Shown here: one piece after another, positions 1 to 6,937 of the stretch
Layout: each line of letters begins with the position of its first letter
How positions within the stretch are numbered: the first letter of the stretch is position 1
NCBI GenBank assembly: GCA_964626265.1
Contig: CAZVCG010000032.1
Span: forward strand, 1 to 22,223
Direction of reading: 5' to 3'
DNA: 22,223 bases
Source: CAZVCG01 sp964626265
GTDB taxonomy: Bacteria > Pseudomonadota > Alphaproteobacteria > UBA9219
Notes under the pieces: generated by a model
What the model saw: only the letters and a program-made list of their open reading frames with translations
Databases searched by the model: none
Told to the model about the DNA's origin: nothing
Program-made: the position numbers and the translations under genes

Positions 1-31
1 ATCTTGAATCACACCATTCCTTAAGCCATTC

Positions 32-988
32 TTAAATTTGCGTAAGTCCTATATATTCCATGTCGAGCTTTCGCGTGTTCTTCAGATAAGATTCCTCCGA
101 CAACGTCGAAAGCGCAATGTCGTTATGCGTCAGGAAACCCGCCATCTCGGCGGTTCTGCGGTCGGCGAACAGATCTTTATAGAGCGCCTGTAGCTGGCGT
201 TTCTCTTCTTTCGTTTCAAATTGCTTTGACATCTTATTGATGTGAGCGGCAGCAGTGGCCTTTAGGTTGGCTTGCTTCGCCGGATCGTTACCTGAATAGT
301 GATAATCCAAGGCCATTTCGGCCAATGGCGCGCCACATTCAGGGTCAGTCGCAAAAACGATCGTTCGCATACGCTCAAGACGCTCGCCTTCATAGCCCGA
401 CGACGACAAGAGCCGCTTGACGCTTTCCCATGTTACGCGTTCGAAAGCGAAGAGTTTATACGTGTCTTTATCGACGCGGTTGCTTCCGCCCGGATTCAAA
501 AAGTCGTGAACCAACCCCGCGACGAACAGGTCGGTAACGTCTGGGCGCGTCAAAATGCCGTTCTTGTTATAGATGTGATCAGCAAGGCCCGTAGCCATCG
601 CGCCTAACGCAACGGTCAGATAATGCGTGGGGTCGTGATACGCCGGCATTTCCGGCTTGCGGCCAAATTGCTTTTCTCCATCTATGCAAGCTTTGTCTAT
701 AAAGAGAGCCGCTTTTTCAGCCGCCGTCCATGCGCAGTCGTCGCTGTCCCCTAAAACCTTGGCCAATGCGTTTCTTGTCGTGACGACAACATTGTGCGCC
801 AGATTTGCAGGATGTTCAGGCGTCGCCTTGGCATTGACGCCGTCGAATTTGTTATCGCAAGCGATAAGGCTTTTAGCGAAAGCCTTAGGTTTGTTCGCTA
901 CAGCCGTTTCGATAAGTCTTTCGACCGGATCAATAACAACCGGCCTTAGGCTTTGCCTGTAATAATTCGGTCCGTGGTAATGCGTCAT
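32..988 (-). CDS. PDEase-like HD-domain phosphohydrolase
   Basis: A 318-residue protein with a metal-dependent HD hydrolase signature of the cyclic-nucleotide phosphodiesterase type. Residues 116-123 read AYHDPTHY, the place of the YHNxxHA motif of class I PDEs. Residues 161-169 read HDFLNPGGS, the place of HDxxHPG, giving the metal-binding His and Asp (H118, H122, H161, D162). A late THND at 287-290 could supply the final metal Asp. The second His of the usual HDxxHPG is replaced (FLNPGG), so metal site and substrate may differ from true PDEs. No membrane segment, signal peptide or sensor domain is visible, and the first 100 residues are unassigned. The start is the ATG at 988; no clear Shine-Dalgarno precedes it. 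It lies downstream of glmS on the same strand with a 102-bp gap, so it may have its own promoter. The fold is fairly sure, the substrate unknown. Confidence 0.7.
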   Translation of the reverse strand: MTHYHGPNYYRQSLRPVVIDPVERLIETAVANKPKAFAKSLIACDNKFDGVNAKATPEHPANLAHNVVVTTRNALAKVLGDSDDCAWTAAEKAALFIDKACIDGEKQFGRKPEMPAYHDPTHYLTVALGAMATGLADHIYNKNGILTRPDVTDLFVAGLVHDFLNPGGSNRVDKDTYKLFAFERVTWESVKRLLSSSGYEGERLERMRTIVFATDPECGAPLAEMALDYHYSGNDPAKQANLKATAAAHINKMSKQFETKEEKRQLQALYKDLFADRRTAEMAGFLTHNDIALSTLSEESYLKNTRKLDMEYIGLTQI

Positions 989-1028
989 GACACTTTGAAA
1001 TAAATAATAAAAACAAGCCTACTTTAGC

Positions 1029-1045
1029 CGATTTAGGTTAAATCG
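1029..1045 (-). terminator. Stem-loop between glmS and the HD gene
   Basis: A perfect 7-bp inverted repeat (CGATTTA/TAAATCG) with a 3-nt loop lies 46 bp past the glmS stop. On the minus strand a T-rich stretch follows only about 15 nt later, so it is a weak terminator candidate. It may instead be part of the leader of the HD gene. Confidence 0.3.
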
Positions 1046-1090
1046 ACGTGAACGAGGTTTTTCTATTATTTATCTGATGGTTAGCCCCTC

Positions 1091-2911
1091 CTACTCCACT
1101 GTCACGCTCTTTGCGAGGTTGCGAGGCTGGTCTACGTCCGTGCCCTTGGCCAGCGCCGTGTAGTACGCCAGCAGTTGCACCGGCACGGCGTAAAGGATCG
1201 GCTCCACCGCAGGATGGCATTCTGGAAGCGCCATACCCCAGAACATCCGCTTGCTCATTTTCGCCAGTCCCTTCGGATCCGAAAACACGACGATTTTGCC
1301 GCCGCGCGCGATGACTTCCTGAATGTTCGACGATGTTTTCTCGAATAGCAAGTCGTGCGGCGCGAGCGTCACCACGTGCATATTGTCGTCGATAAGCGCG
1401 ATGGGACCGTGCTTCATCTCGCCCGCCGGAAAACCTTCGGCGTGGATGTACGAGATTTCCTTGAGTTTCAACGCGCCTTCGAGCGCCAAGGGATACAGCG
1501 GCCCGCGGCCCAGATACAGCACGTCGTGCGATTCGCACAGCTTTTGCGCGAGTTCCTGAATCTTGTTTTCATCGCGCAGAATGGCGTTGACCTGCGCGGG
1601 GACTTCGCGAAGAGCCTGCATGATAAGCTTGGCGTCTTTCTTTTCCATCTTGCCGCGCGCGAGCGCCGCCGAAACGGCAAGGCACAGCAGCACGGTCAAC
1701 TGCGTCGTGAACGCCTTGGTCGAGGCTACGCTGATTTCCGGCCCCGCCAACGTCGGGACGACGACATCCGACAGCCGCGCGATGGAGCTTTGCGGCACAT
1801 TGACGACGCCTACGATCTTCTGCCCTTCTTTCTTGGCGTGATTGATCGCGGCGATGCTGTCCGCCGTTTCGCCCGATTGCGATATCGCCATCAGAACCCC
1901 GCCTTCCGGCAACGGCGGGTCGCGATAGCGGAACTCGGACGCGATATCGACCTCGACGGGCAAGCGCGCATATTGTTCAAACCAGTATTTCGCGACAACG
2001 CCCGCATAATGAGCCGTTCCGCAAGCGACGATGGTCAGGCGCGAAATCTTGTTCCAGTCGAACGGCATTTCCGGCAGCGTGAGTTTGCCGTCCGCCGTCA
2101 CAAGCGACTTCAGCGTATCGCCGATGACGGCGGGCTGCTCGAAAATCTCTTTGAGCATGAAGTGACGGTATTGGCCCTTGCCGATGACAGCGCCCGACAG
2201 CGCCGTGACGTGAACCTTGCGCTCGACAACCTTGTTGTTCTCGTCATAAATGACAGCCTTGCCGGGACGCAATTCGGCCCAATCGCCCTCTTCCAGATAG
2301 CAAATCTTGTTCGTGAGCGGCGCGAGGGCCAGCGCGTCCGAACCGATGTACATTTCCTTCTCGCCAAAGCCGATGGCCAGCGGGCTGCCGCGCCGCGCGC
2401 AGATCAGCAAGTCTTCATAGCCCGCGAACAAAACGCCGACAGCGAACGCCCCTTCGAGCCGTTTCAGCGCGGCGGCTGTGGCGTCTTGCGGCGTCATGTC
2501 CTGGCAGACGTAATCGGTGATGAGGTGGACGATCGTTTCCGTATCGGTTTCAGATTTGAAGACGTGGCCTTTTTTCTCCAACTCCTCACGCAATTCGCGG
2601 TAGTTTTCTATGATGCCGTTATGAACGACGGCGACTTTACCGCTTGAGTGCGGATGCGCGTTGTCTTCGCTGGGGCGACCGTGCGTGGCCCAACGCGTGT
2701 GGCCGATGCCGACGTTGCCGCCGAGCGGCTCCTTGGCCAAACGGTCGGCGAGATTATGGAGTTTCCCTACGGCGCGGCGCGTTTCGATCCCACCCTTCAC
2801 GAGCGTCGCCACGCCCGCGCTGTCATACCCGCGATATTCCAGACGCCTGAGACCATCGACCAGAAGATCGGCTACCGGTCTTTCCGCCAGAATGCCAACG
2901 ATGCCGCACAT
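1091..2911 (-). CDS. glmS: Glutamine-fructose-6-phosphate aminotransferase (isomerizing)
   Basis: GlmS makes glucosamine-6-phosphate from fructose-6-phosphate and glutamine, the first committed step to UDP-GlcNAc for peptidoglycan and lipopolysaccharide; it is cytosolic. The 606 residues match the usual length of about 609. The protein starts MCGIVGI, so Cys2 is the N-terminal nucleophile after Met removal. HTRWATHG at 71-78 and HNGIIENY at 97-104 are glutaminase-domain motifs. Two SIS sugar-isomerase domains follow, roughly 280-420 and 455-590, with SQSGETADS and an AEGFPAGEMKHGP segment, ending in the typical AKSVTVE tail. A Shine-Dalgarno AGGAG sits shortly before the ATG, and a sigma70-like promoter lies about 50 bp upstream. 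It stands alone between the HD gene and nrdG. Confidence 0.97.
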   Translation of the reverse strand: MCGIVGILAERPVADLLVDGLRRLEYRGYDSAGVATLVKGGIETRRAVGKLHNLADRLAKEPLGGNVGIGHTRWATHGRPSEDNAHPHSSGKVAVVHNGIIENYRELREELEKKGHVFKSETDTETIVHLITDYVCQDMTPQDATAAALKRLEGAFAVGVLFAGYEDLLICARRGSPLAIGFGEKEMYIGSDALALAPLTNKICYLEEGDWAELRPGKAVIYDENNKVVERKVHVTALSGAVIGKGQYRHFMLKEIFEQPAVIGDTLKSLVTADGKLTLPEMPFDWNKISRLTIVACGTAHYAGVVAKYWFEQYARLPVEVDIASEFRYRDPPLPEGGVLMAISQSGETADSIAAINHAKKEGQKIVGVVNVPQSSIARLSDVVVPTLAGPEISVASTKAFTTQLTVLLCLAVSAALARGKMEKKDAKLIMQALREVPAQVNAILRDENKIQELAQKLCESHDVLYLGRGPLYPLALEGALKLKEISYIHAEGFPAGEMKHGPIALIDDNMHVVTLAPHDLLFEKTSSNIQEVIARGGKIVVFSDPKGLAKMSKRMFWGMALPECHPAVEPILYAVPVQLLAYYTALAKGTDVDQPRNLAKSVTVE

Positions 2912-2961
2912 GGGATTTCTCCTGTTGTTGTAAAGGGTTTTACCTATCTTCGCCGGATTCC

Positions 2962-2991
2962 ATTATACACGGCAAGGCCTTAGGCATTCAA
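2962..2991 (-). promoter_or_regulatory. Sigma70-like promoter of glmS
   Basis: On the minus strand TTGAAT (2991-2986) is followed after 18 nt by a perfect TATAAT (2967-2962). This predicts a start near 2955 and a leader of about 45 nt. No glmS ribozyme-like leader is possible at this length. The rest of the 2912-3132 gap shows only an AT-rich hairpin and no gene. Confidence 0.55.
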
Positions 2992-3112
2992 TTGTGGTGA
3001 CGGATTGTTACGTGCTTTTCTTCCTGATCAAGACCATTTTGCAAGCTTTTAGAAGGTAAAAAGCCTTCATTTAATACCAGAATGGGCTGATTGTGGACTT
3101 TTTTGCGCCTTG

Positions 3113-3131
3113 TTTCCCCTTCCCGGGGAAA
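3113..3131 (-). terminator. Stem-loop after nrdG
   Basis: A perfect 7-bp stem (TTTCCCC/GGGGAAA) with a 5-nt loop begins directly past the nrdG stop codon. No T-run follows on the nrdG strand, so it could be a 3' end-stabilising hairpin rather than a classical terminator. Confidence 0.35.
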
Positions 3132-3132
3132 A

Positions 3133-3870
3133 TCAGTGAGCAACATCCCCTGCTTCGGCTGACTTGGCGTCGGTGAAGTTGCGGAACGCGAGCGTAAAGT
3201 TTTTCGGTTTAGGCAATTCGGCAGTGTTGATCACGCGCTCAGGCTTCGAAACGCCGCCGATGGTGCTGTCGCCGAATGATACCACGTTCTGGATGTAATA
3301 CGTGCCCTTGTAACCGAAACTGTCCAGTTCGCGGATCATGAGGCCGAGTTCGGAATCGGTCATCAGGTCGGCATGGAACGTCGTGCGCACTTCGAGCTTG
3401 ATGCGGCTTTTCTTGGAGGCCTCGATGAGCATCTTGAGACTTTCGTAAAAACGTTCGACGAAATGCAACGTGCCGATGATGTCTTCGGCACGCTCGGGCA
3501 GGCATTTGTAATCGAGCGCGACGTAATCGAGCAGTTTGTCTTTCAACATGCTTGCAATCACGTCGGGACGCGAGCCGTTCGTGTCGAGCTTGACCTTATA
3601 GCCCATGCGCTTCGCCTCTTCCGCGATGTGGCCGAGGCCCGCGAAGAACGTCGGCTCGCCGCCGGAAAGAACGATGCCCGTGAGTAGCCCTTTGCGCTTG
3701 TTCAAAAAGTCGAGAAGCTCATCGACTTCCTTGTCGCCATGGCTGCCAACGATGTCTGGGTTGTGGCAATACACGCAGCGCAGATTGCACCCCGCGAACC
3801 ATGCGATGCACGCCGTCTCGCCGGGGAAATCCAATAATGTGAAAGGGGTTATGTCGTACAACTGGCCCAT
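3133..3870 (-). CDS. nrdG: Anaerobic ribonucleotide reductase activating protein
   Basis: A radical-SAM enzyme that installs the glycyl radical on NrdD under anoxic conditions. In 245 residues the radical-SAM cluster motif CxxxCxxC is at C28, C32 and C35 (AGCNLRCVYCHNPD), and the SAM-binding GGEP is at 70-73. The N-terminus (ITPFTLLDFPGETACI) is typical of the NrdG/pyruvate-formate-lyase-activase family. The partner nrdD lies upstream on the same strand but is separated by about 750 bp holding a GIY-YIG gene and two palindromic repeats, so the usual tight nrdD-nrdG arrangement has been broken. The ATG at 3870 follows a C-rich stretch without a Shine-Dalgarno. A general PFL-activase-like role is possible, but the nearby nrdD makes NrdG the natural reading. 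Confidence 0.88.
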   Translation of the reverse strand: MGQLYDITPFTLLDFPGETACIAWFAGCNLRCVYCHNPDIVGSHGDKEVDELLDFLNKRKGLLTGIVLSGGEPTFFAGLGHIAEEAKRMGYKVKLDTNGSRPDVIASMLKDKLLDYVALDYKCLPERAEDIIGTLHFVERFYESLKMLIEASKKSRIKLEVRTTFHADLMTDSELGLMIRELDSFGYKGTYYIQNVVSFGDSTIGGVSKPERVINTAELPKPKNFTLAFRNFTDAKSAEAGDVAH

Positions 3871-3945
3871 GGGGGGAGGGTAGCATATGCGTCCTTTGCC
3901 GAGAAGGCCTGAATAAATAATGTAGGAAATGCCTTATCCGTTAGC

Positions 3946-4051
3946 GTCATTCCCGCGAAAGCGGGAATCTAGCGCCGCGCGTCGGCGCGGCAAAAGACTC
4001 ATATGGCTCGCGGACGCTCGCTGACTGGATTCCCATTTTCACGAGGATGAC
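3946..4051. repeat. Palindromic repeat element, copy A (short subfamily)
   Basis: 106 bp. It starts GTCATTCCCGCGAAAGCGGG (itself a hairpin) and ends with a degenerate inverted copy, ATTTTCACGAGGATGAC. The middle holds a GCCGCGCG/CGCGCGGC-type stem and the GACTCATATGGCTCG core shared with copy C. Copy A ends 12 bp after the stop codon of the GIY-YIG gene. The ends resemble the dRS3-like ATTCCC-N8-GGGAAT repeats of Neisseria and other proteobacteria. Confidence 0.85.
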
Positions 4052-4063
4052 AGCGCTTGATGT

Positions 4064-4351
4064 CTAATCCGGCCTTAAATCTTCCCAGTCCGGATTTGCT
4101 TTTTCGATAAGTTCCAGTTTCCATGCACGGTTCCATTTCTTCATGGCCTTTTCACGCGCAATAGCATCGGTGATATTTTCAAACACCTCAAAGTATACAA
4201 GCTTGTTAACGCCATAACGGGCCGAAAAGCTTTTTGTGTCGCTTTTTGTTTTATGCTCCCAGTCGCGCCTTGCGATGTCGTTGGTCACCCCGATGTATAG
4301 AGTGCCGTTTCGCTTGCTGGCAAGAATATAAACGTAATAGCGTTTGGGCAT
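4064..4351 (-). CDS. Small GIY-YIG endonuclease-family protein
   Basis: A 95-residue single-domain protein. The GIY half is YYVYIL at 5-10, the YIG half is TLYIGVTNDIARR at 17-29, and the C-terminal half has the AIAREKAMKKWNRAWK segment (about 63-78) typical of the short UvrC-N-like family. Such proteins occur in many copies per genome, and their cellular role is unknown. Here the gene is enclosed by two copies of the palindromic repeat (A 12 bp after, B 47 bp before) and sits between nrdD and nrdG, which normally adjoin. This makes it look like a small insert or cassette. No domain beyond the nuclease fold is present, so any DNA specificity must come from the fold itself or a partner. Confidence 0.88.
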   Translation of the reverse strand: MPKRYYVYILASKRNGTLYIGVTNDIARRDWEHKTKSDTKSFSARYGVNKLVYFEVFENITDAIAREKAMKKWNRAWKLELIEKANPDWEDLRPD

Positions 4352-4398
4352 TTCTGCTGTTTAATTAGGATATGTTACAATAATTAAATTACACACTG

Positions 4399-4546
4399 TG
4401 TCATTCCCGCGAAAGCGGGAATCCAGCGCGAGCGATAGCGAGCATGTAAGGCATAGATGCAATGTTATTAGTATAGTCACACAATTTTATAGACTCATAC
4501 GGCTTGCAGACGCGGGCCGCTGGATTCCCGCTTTCGCGGGAATGAC
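4399..4546. repeat. Palindromic repeat element, copy B (long subfamily)
   Basis: 148 bp with near-perfect terminal inverted repeats: GTCATTCCCGCGAAAGCGGG at the left and its complement at the right, each end also folding on itself. Next to the left end is the GCGCGAGCGATAGCGAGCAT segment shared with copy E. The centre is AT-rich and not conserved. It lies between the nrdD stop and the GIY-YIG start. The remainder of 4352-4620 shows no gene. Confidence 0.9.
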
Positions 4547-4620
4547 GCAGTTCTAAAAACGAAAACGCGGGGATGGAACCCCGCGCTACCGCTGAATGCT
4601 GCCCCCTGATCCCTATTTCC

Positions 4621-6615
4621 TCAACACCTCTTGCACGCTTCTTGTTCCGTGAAGTGCAGGCGGTCGCGGTGTTCGCCCTTCTTGCCGATGTTAAAGCTGT
4701 CAACGGGGCGGAAGTAGCCCATGACGCGTGTCCACACTTGCGTCTGTTCGCCGCAATGCGGGCACTTGGGCTGTTCACCGTTCAGGTAGCCGTGCGTGTC
4801 GCACACCGAGAACACCGGCGTGATCGTGATGTAGGGCAACTGATAGTTTTCCAGCACCGAGCGCACGAAACGCTTACAGGACTGGGTCGATTCCATCCGC
4901 TCGTTCATATATAGGTGCAGCACCGTGCCGCCCGTGTATTTGCACTGGAGCTTGTTCTGCAAGTCGAGCGCATGGAACGGGTCGGCCGTATAGCCCACGG
5001 GGATCTGGCTGCTGTTCGTGTAATACACATTCGGCCACGTGCCCGACTGGATCATGTCGGGGAACCGTTTGTGGTCCTCCTTGGCGAAGCGGTACGTCGC
5101 GCCTTCTGCCGGCGATGCTTCGAGGTTGTAAAGGTTGCCCGTCGACTCCTGATAATGACGCAGACGTGCGCGAATCCGGTCGAGCAGACGAAGCGCCATG
5201 CCGATGCCTTCCTCGTCCGTCATGTCGTGCTTGCCGCTCGTGAAGTTCTGCACCATTTCGTTCATACCGTTGACGCCGATGGTGCTGAAGTGATTGCGGA
5301 AACCCGACAGATAGCGGCGGGTGTAGGGATACAGGCCGCGTTCGAACATCTCGTTCACGAACGCGCGCTTTTTCTCAAGCGTGCTCTTGGCCAGATCCAT
5401 CAGGCGTTCCATCTCGGCAAAAAGAGCATCCTCGTCGCCCTTATACTTGTGGCCGAGGCGCGCCATGTTGATGGTGACCACGCCGATCGAGCCGGTCATT
5501 TCCGCCGAGCCGAACAAGCCGTTGCCGCGTTTTTGCAATTCGCGCAGGTCGAGCTGGAGGCGGCAGCACATCGAGCGCACCGCGCCGGGCTTGTACGCCT
5601 CGGGGTTGGGCTGCATGGAGCCGTCTTCGGCGCGCACGTACTGGCTGCCGATGAAGTTCTGGAAGTAGGAGCTGCCCACCTTGGCGGCGTTCGCGAAAAT
5701 CGCGTCGGCGCACGGCGTGTTCCAGTCGAAGTCTTCCGTAATGTTGATCGTCGGGATGGGGAACGTGAACGGCTGGCCCGTGCTGTCGCCTTCGGTCATC
5801 ACGTCGTAATAGGCGACGACGATGCGTTCCATCTCCGGCACGAAGTCGGCGTACGTCATGTCGGTGAGCGCCTTGATCGACGGGCGGCGCGATTTGGCGA
5901 TTTCGAGAAGCCTTTCCTGTTCTTTGCCTTTCAGCCTGGCGAACAGGTGCTCGCCCCGCGCCATCGGCATCTGCTCGCGCAAATCGTTCGGCACGGTGAT
6001 GTCCATCGTCACGTTCGTGAACGGCGACTGGCCCCAGCGCGCGGGAACGTTCAGGTTGTAAACGAATTGGCGAATCGCCTTGCGCATTTCGGCATCGCTC
6101 ATCTGGTCGCGGAAAACGTACGGCGCGAGATAGGTGTCGAACGAGCTGAACGCCTGCGCGCCCGCCCATTCGGACTGCAAGATGCCGAGGAAGTTCGCCA
6201 TCTGGCCCAACGCTTCGCGGAAGTGGCGCGGCGGACGCGACGAGACGCGGCCCGTGACGCCGTTGAAACCTTCGGCGAGCAGCTGACGCAAACTCCAGCC
6301 CGCGCAATAGCCCGACAGGCTGTCGAGATCGTGGATGTGATAGTCGCCTTCGCGGTGGGCGCGGCCTTCTTCGGCGTCGTAAACTTCATCTAACCAAAAA
6401 TTGGCAATGACTTTGCCCGCGATGTTGTTGATCAGGCCCGCGTGGCTATAGCCTACATTGGCATTCGCGTTGATGCGCCAATCGGCCTTAGACAGATACT
6501 CGGTGATCGTGTCCGAACAGTTGATTTTCGTGCCGCTCTCTTGGGTATTGGCCGGAAGGTGGCGACGCTCTTCGAGTTTGATGACTTGAGCGGTGGCCGT
6601 GGCGCTATCGAGCAT
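4621..6615 (-). CDS. nrdD: Anaerobic (class III) ribonucleoside-triphosphate reductase
   Basis: A glycyl-radical enzyme that reduces ribonucleotides to deoxyribonucleotides without oxygen. The glycyl-radical motif RVMGYFRPV places the radical glycine at G633. The active-site cysteine region SMCCRLQLDLREL is at 348-360. Zinc-binding residues surround the radical site (C605, H608, C618, C621, plus a CKRC C-terminus at 661-664). The protein has 664 residues and lacks the N-terminal ATP-cone of about 90 residues: the catalytic core (NANANVGYSHAG) begins near residue 50. It therefore belongs with NrdD forms that lack the overall activity switch. A strong GGAGG lies 5-6 nt before the ATG at 6615. 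An FNR-type box lies about 104 bp upstream. NrdG, its activase, is encoded downstream beyond the GIY-YIG insert. Confidence 0.96.
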   Translation of the reverse strand: MLDSATATAQVIKLEERRHLPANTQESGTKINCSDTITEYLSKADWRINANANVGYSHAGLINNIAGKVIANFWLDEVYDAEEGRAHREGDYHIHDLDSLSGYCAGWSLRQLLAEGFNGVTGRVSSRPPRHFREALGQMANFLGILQSEWAGAQAFSSFDTYLAPYVFRDQMSDAEMRKAIRQFVYNLNVPARWGQSPFTNVTMDITVPNDLREQMPMARGEHLFARLKGKEQERLLEIAKSRRPSIKALTDMTYADFVPEMERIVVAYYDVMTEGDSTGQPFTFPIPTINITEDFDWNTPCADAIFANAAKVGSSYFQNFIGSQYVRAEDGSMQPNPEAYKPGAVRSMCCRLQLDLRELQKRGNGLFGSAEMTGSIGVVTINMARLGHKYKGDEDALFAEMERLMDLAKSTLEKKRAFVNEMFERGLYPYTRRYLSGFRNHFSTIGVNGMNEMVQNFTSGKHDMTDEEGIGMALRLLDRIRARLRHYQESTGNLYNLEASPAEGATYRFAKEDHKRFPDMIQSGTWPNVYYTNSSQIPVGYTADPFHALDLQNKLQCKYTGGTVLHLYMNERMESTQSCKRFVRSVLENYQLPYITITPVFSVCDTHGYLNGEQPKCPHCGEQTQVWTRVMGYFRPVDSFNIGKKGEHRDRLHFTEQEACKRC

Positions 6616-6658
6616 TAAATCCTCCAGAAATTCCTAGGTATTCGGTACGGACAAGACG

Positions 6659-6675
6659 TATGTAAGTACTACATA
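6659..6675. promoter_or_regulatory. Inverted repeat upstream of nrdD (TATGTA-N5-TACATA)
   Basis: A perfect 6-bp inverted repeat with 5-nt spacer, 44-60 bp before the nrdD start, within or near the predicted leader. It does not match the NrdR-box consensus well. It could bind an unidentified regulator or fold in RNA. Confidence 0.3.
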
Positions 6676-6694
6676 AAGGTGACAAGGTGGATAG

Positions 6695-6719
6695 AACCAC
6701 AAAATGTAGTGTTGTGGTT
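6695..6719. promoter_or_regulatory. Inverted repeat upstream of nrdD (AACCACAA-N9-TTGTGGTT)
   Basis: A perfect 8-bp inverted repeat with 9-nt spacer. Its right arm runs directly into the FNR-type box at 6719-6732. The two dyads and the box suggest a dense control region in the 322-bp gap 6616-6937, which holds no convincing gene. Confidence 0.35.
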
Positions 6720-6732
6720 TGATTTAGGTCAA
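6719..6732. promoter_or_regulatory. FNR/ANR-type box upstream of nrdD
   Basis: TTGAT-TTAG-GTCAA differs by one base from the FNR consensus TTGAT-N4-ATCAA. Its centre lies about 110 bp before the nrdD start. If the box acts at -41.5, transcription would begin near 6684. The flank TCAAGAGAAT is identical to that of the box at 9914-9927, although the two genes lie on opposite strands. Confidence 0.6.
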
Positions 6733-6937
6733 GAGAATTCAAAAAGAAGGGTTAACAGGTTGGATACCAAAATTAACGCCGAATACCTCCTTCCCGCGAC
6801 GATCAAGCCTAACCGCCTATCGGTTCGCGGACGTATCGAAGGGCGGAAATTAACCTACCACAAAAAAATTTTTCCGGCAAAAAAATACGATCCACATTTT
6901 GCTCACAGACCCCCCAAAAAAGACTCGCGAAGGGAGC

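Noticed and set aside
1355..2647. Long plus-strand open frame (430 codons) opposite glmS
   Set aside because: Antisense to a certain gene; Arg/Asp-rich composition typical of a shadow of a high-GC coding strand.
2912..3132. glmS ribozyme or riboswitch leader
   Set aside because: The predicted leader is only about 45 nt and the ribozyme is known from Firmicutes; no matching structure is seen.
4915..6393. Long plus-strand open frame (492 codons) opposite nrdD
   Set aside because: Antisense shadow of nrdD with strong His/Arg/Val bias and no motif.
6655..6720. NrdR box upstream of nrdD
   Set aside because: The two dyads present do not follow the ACACWATATATWGTGT pattern closely enough to call.
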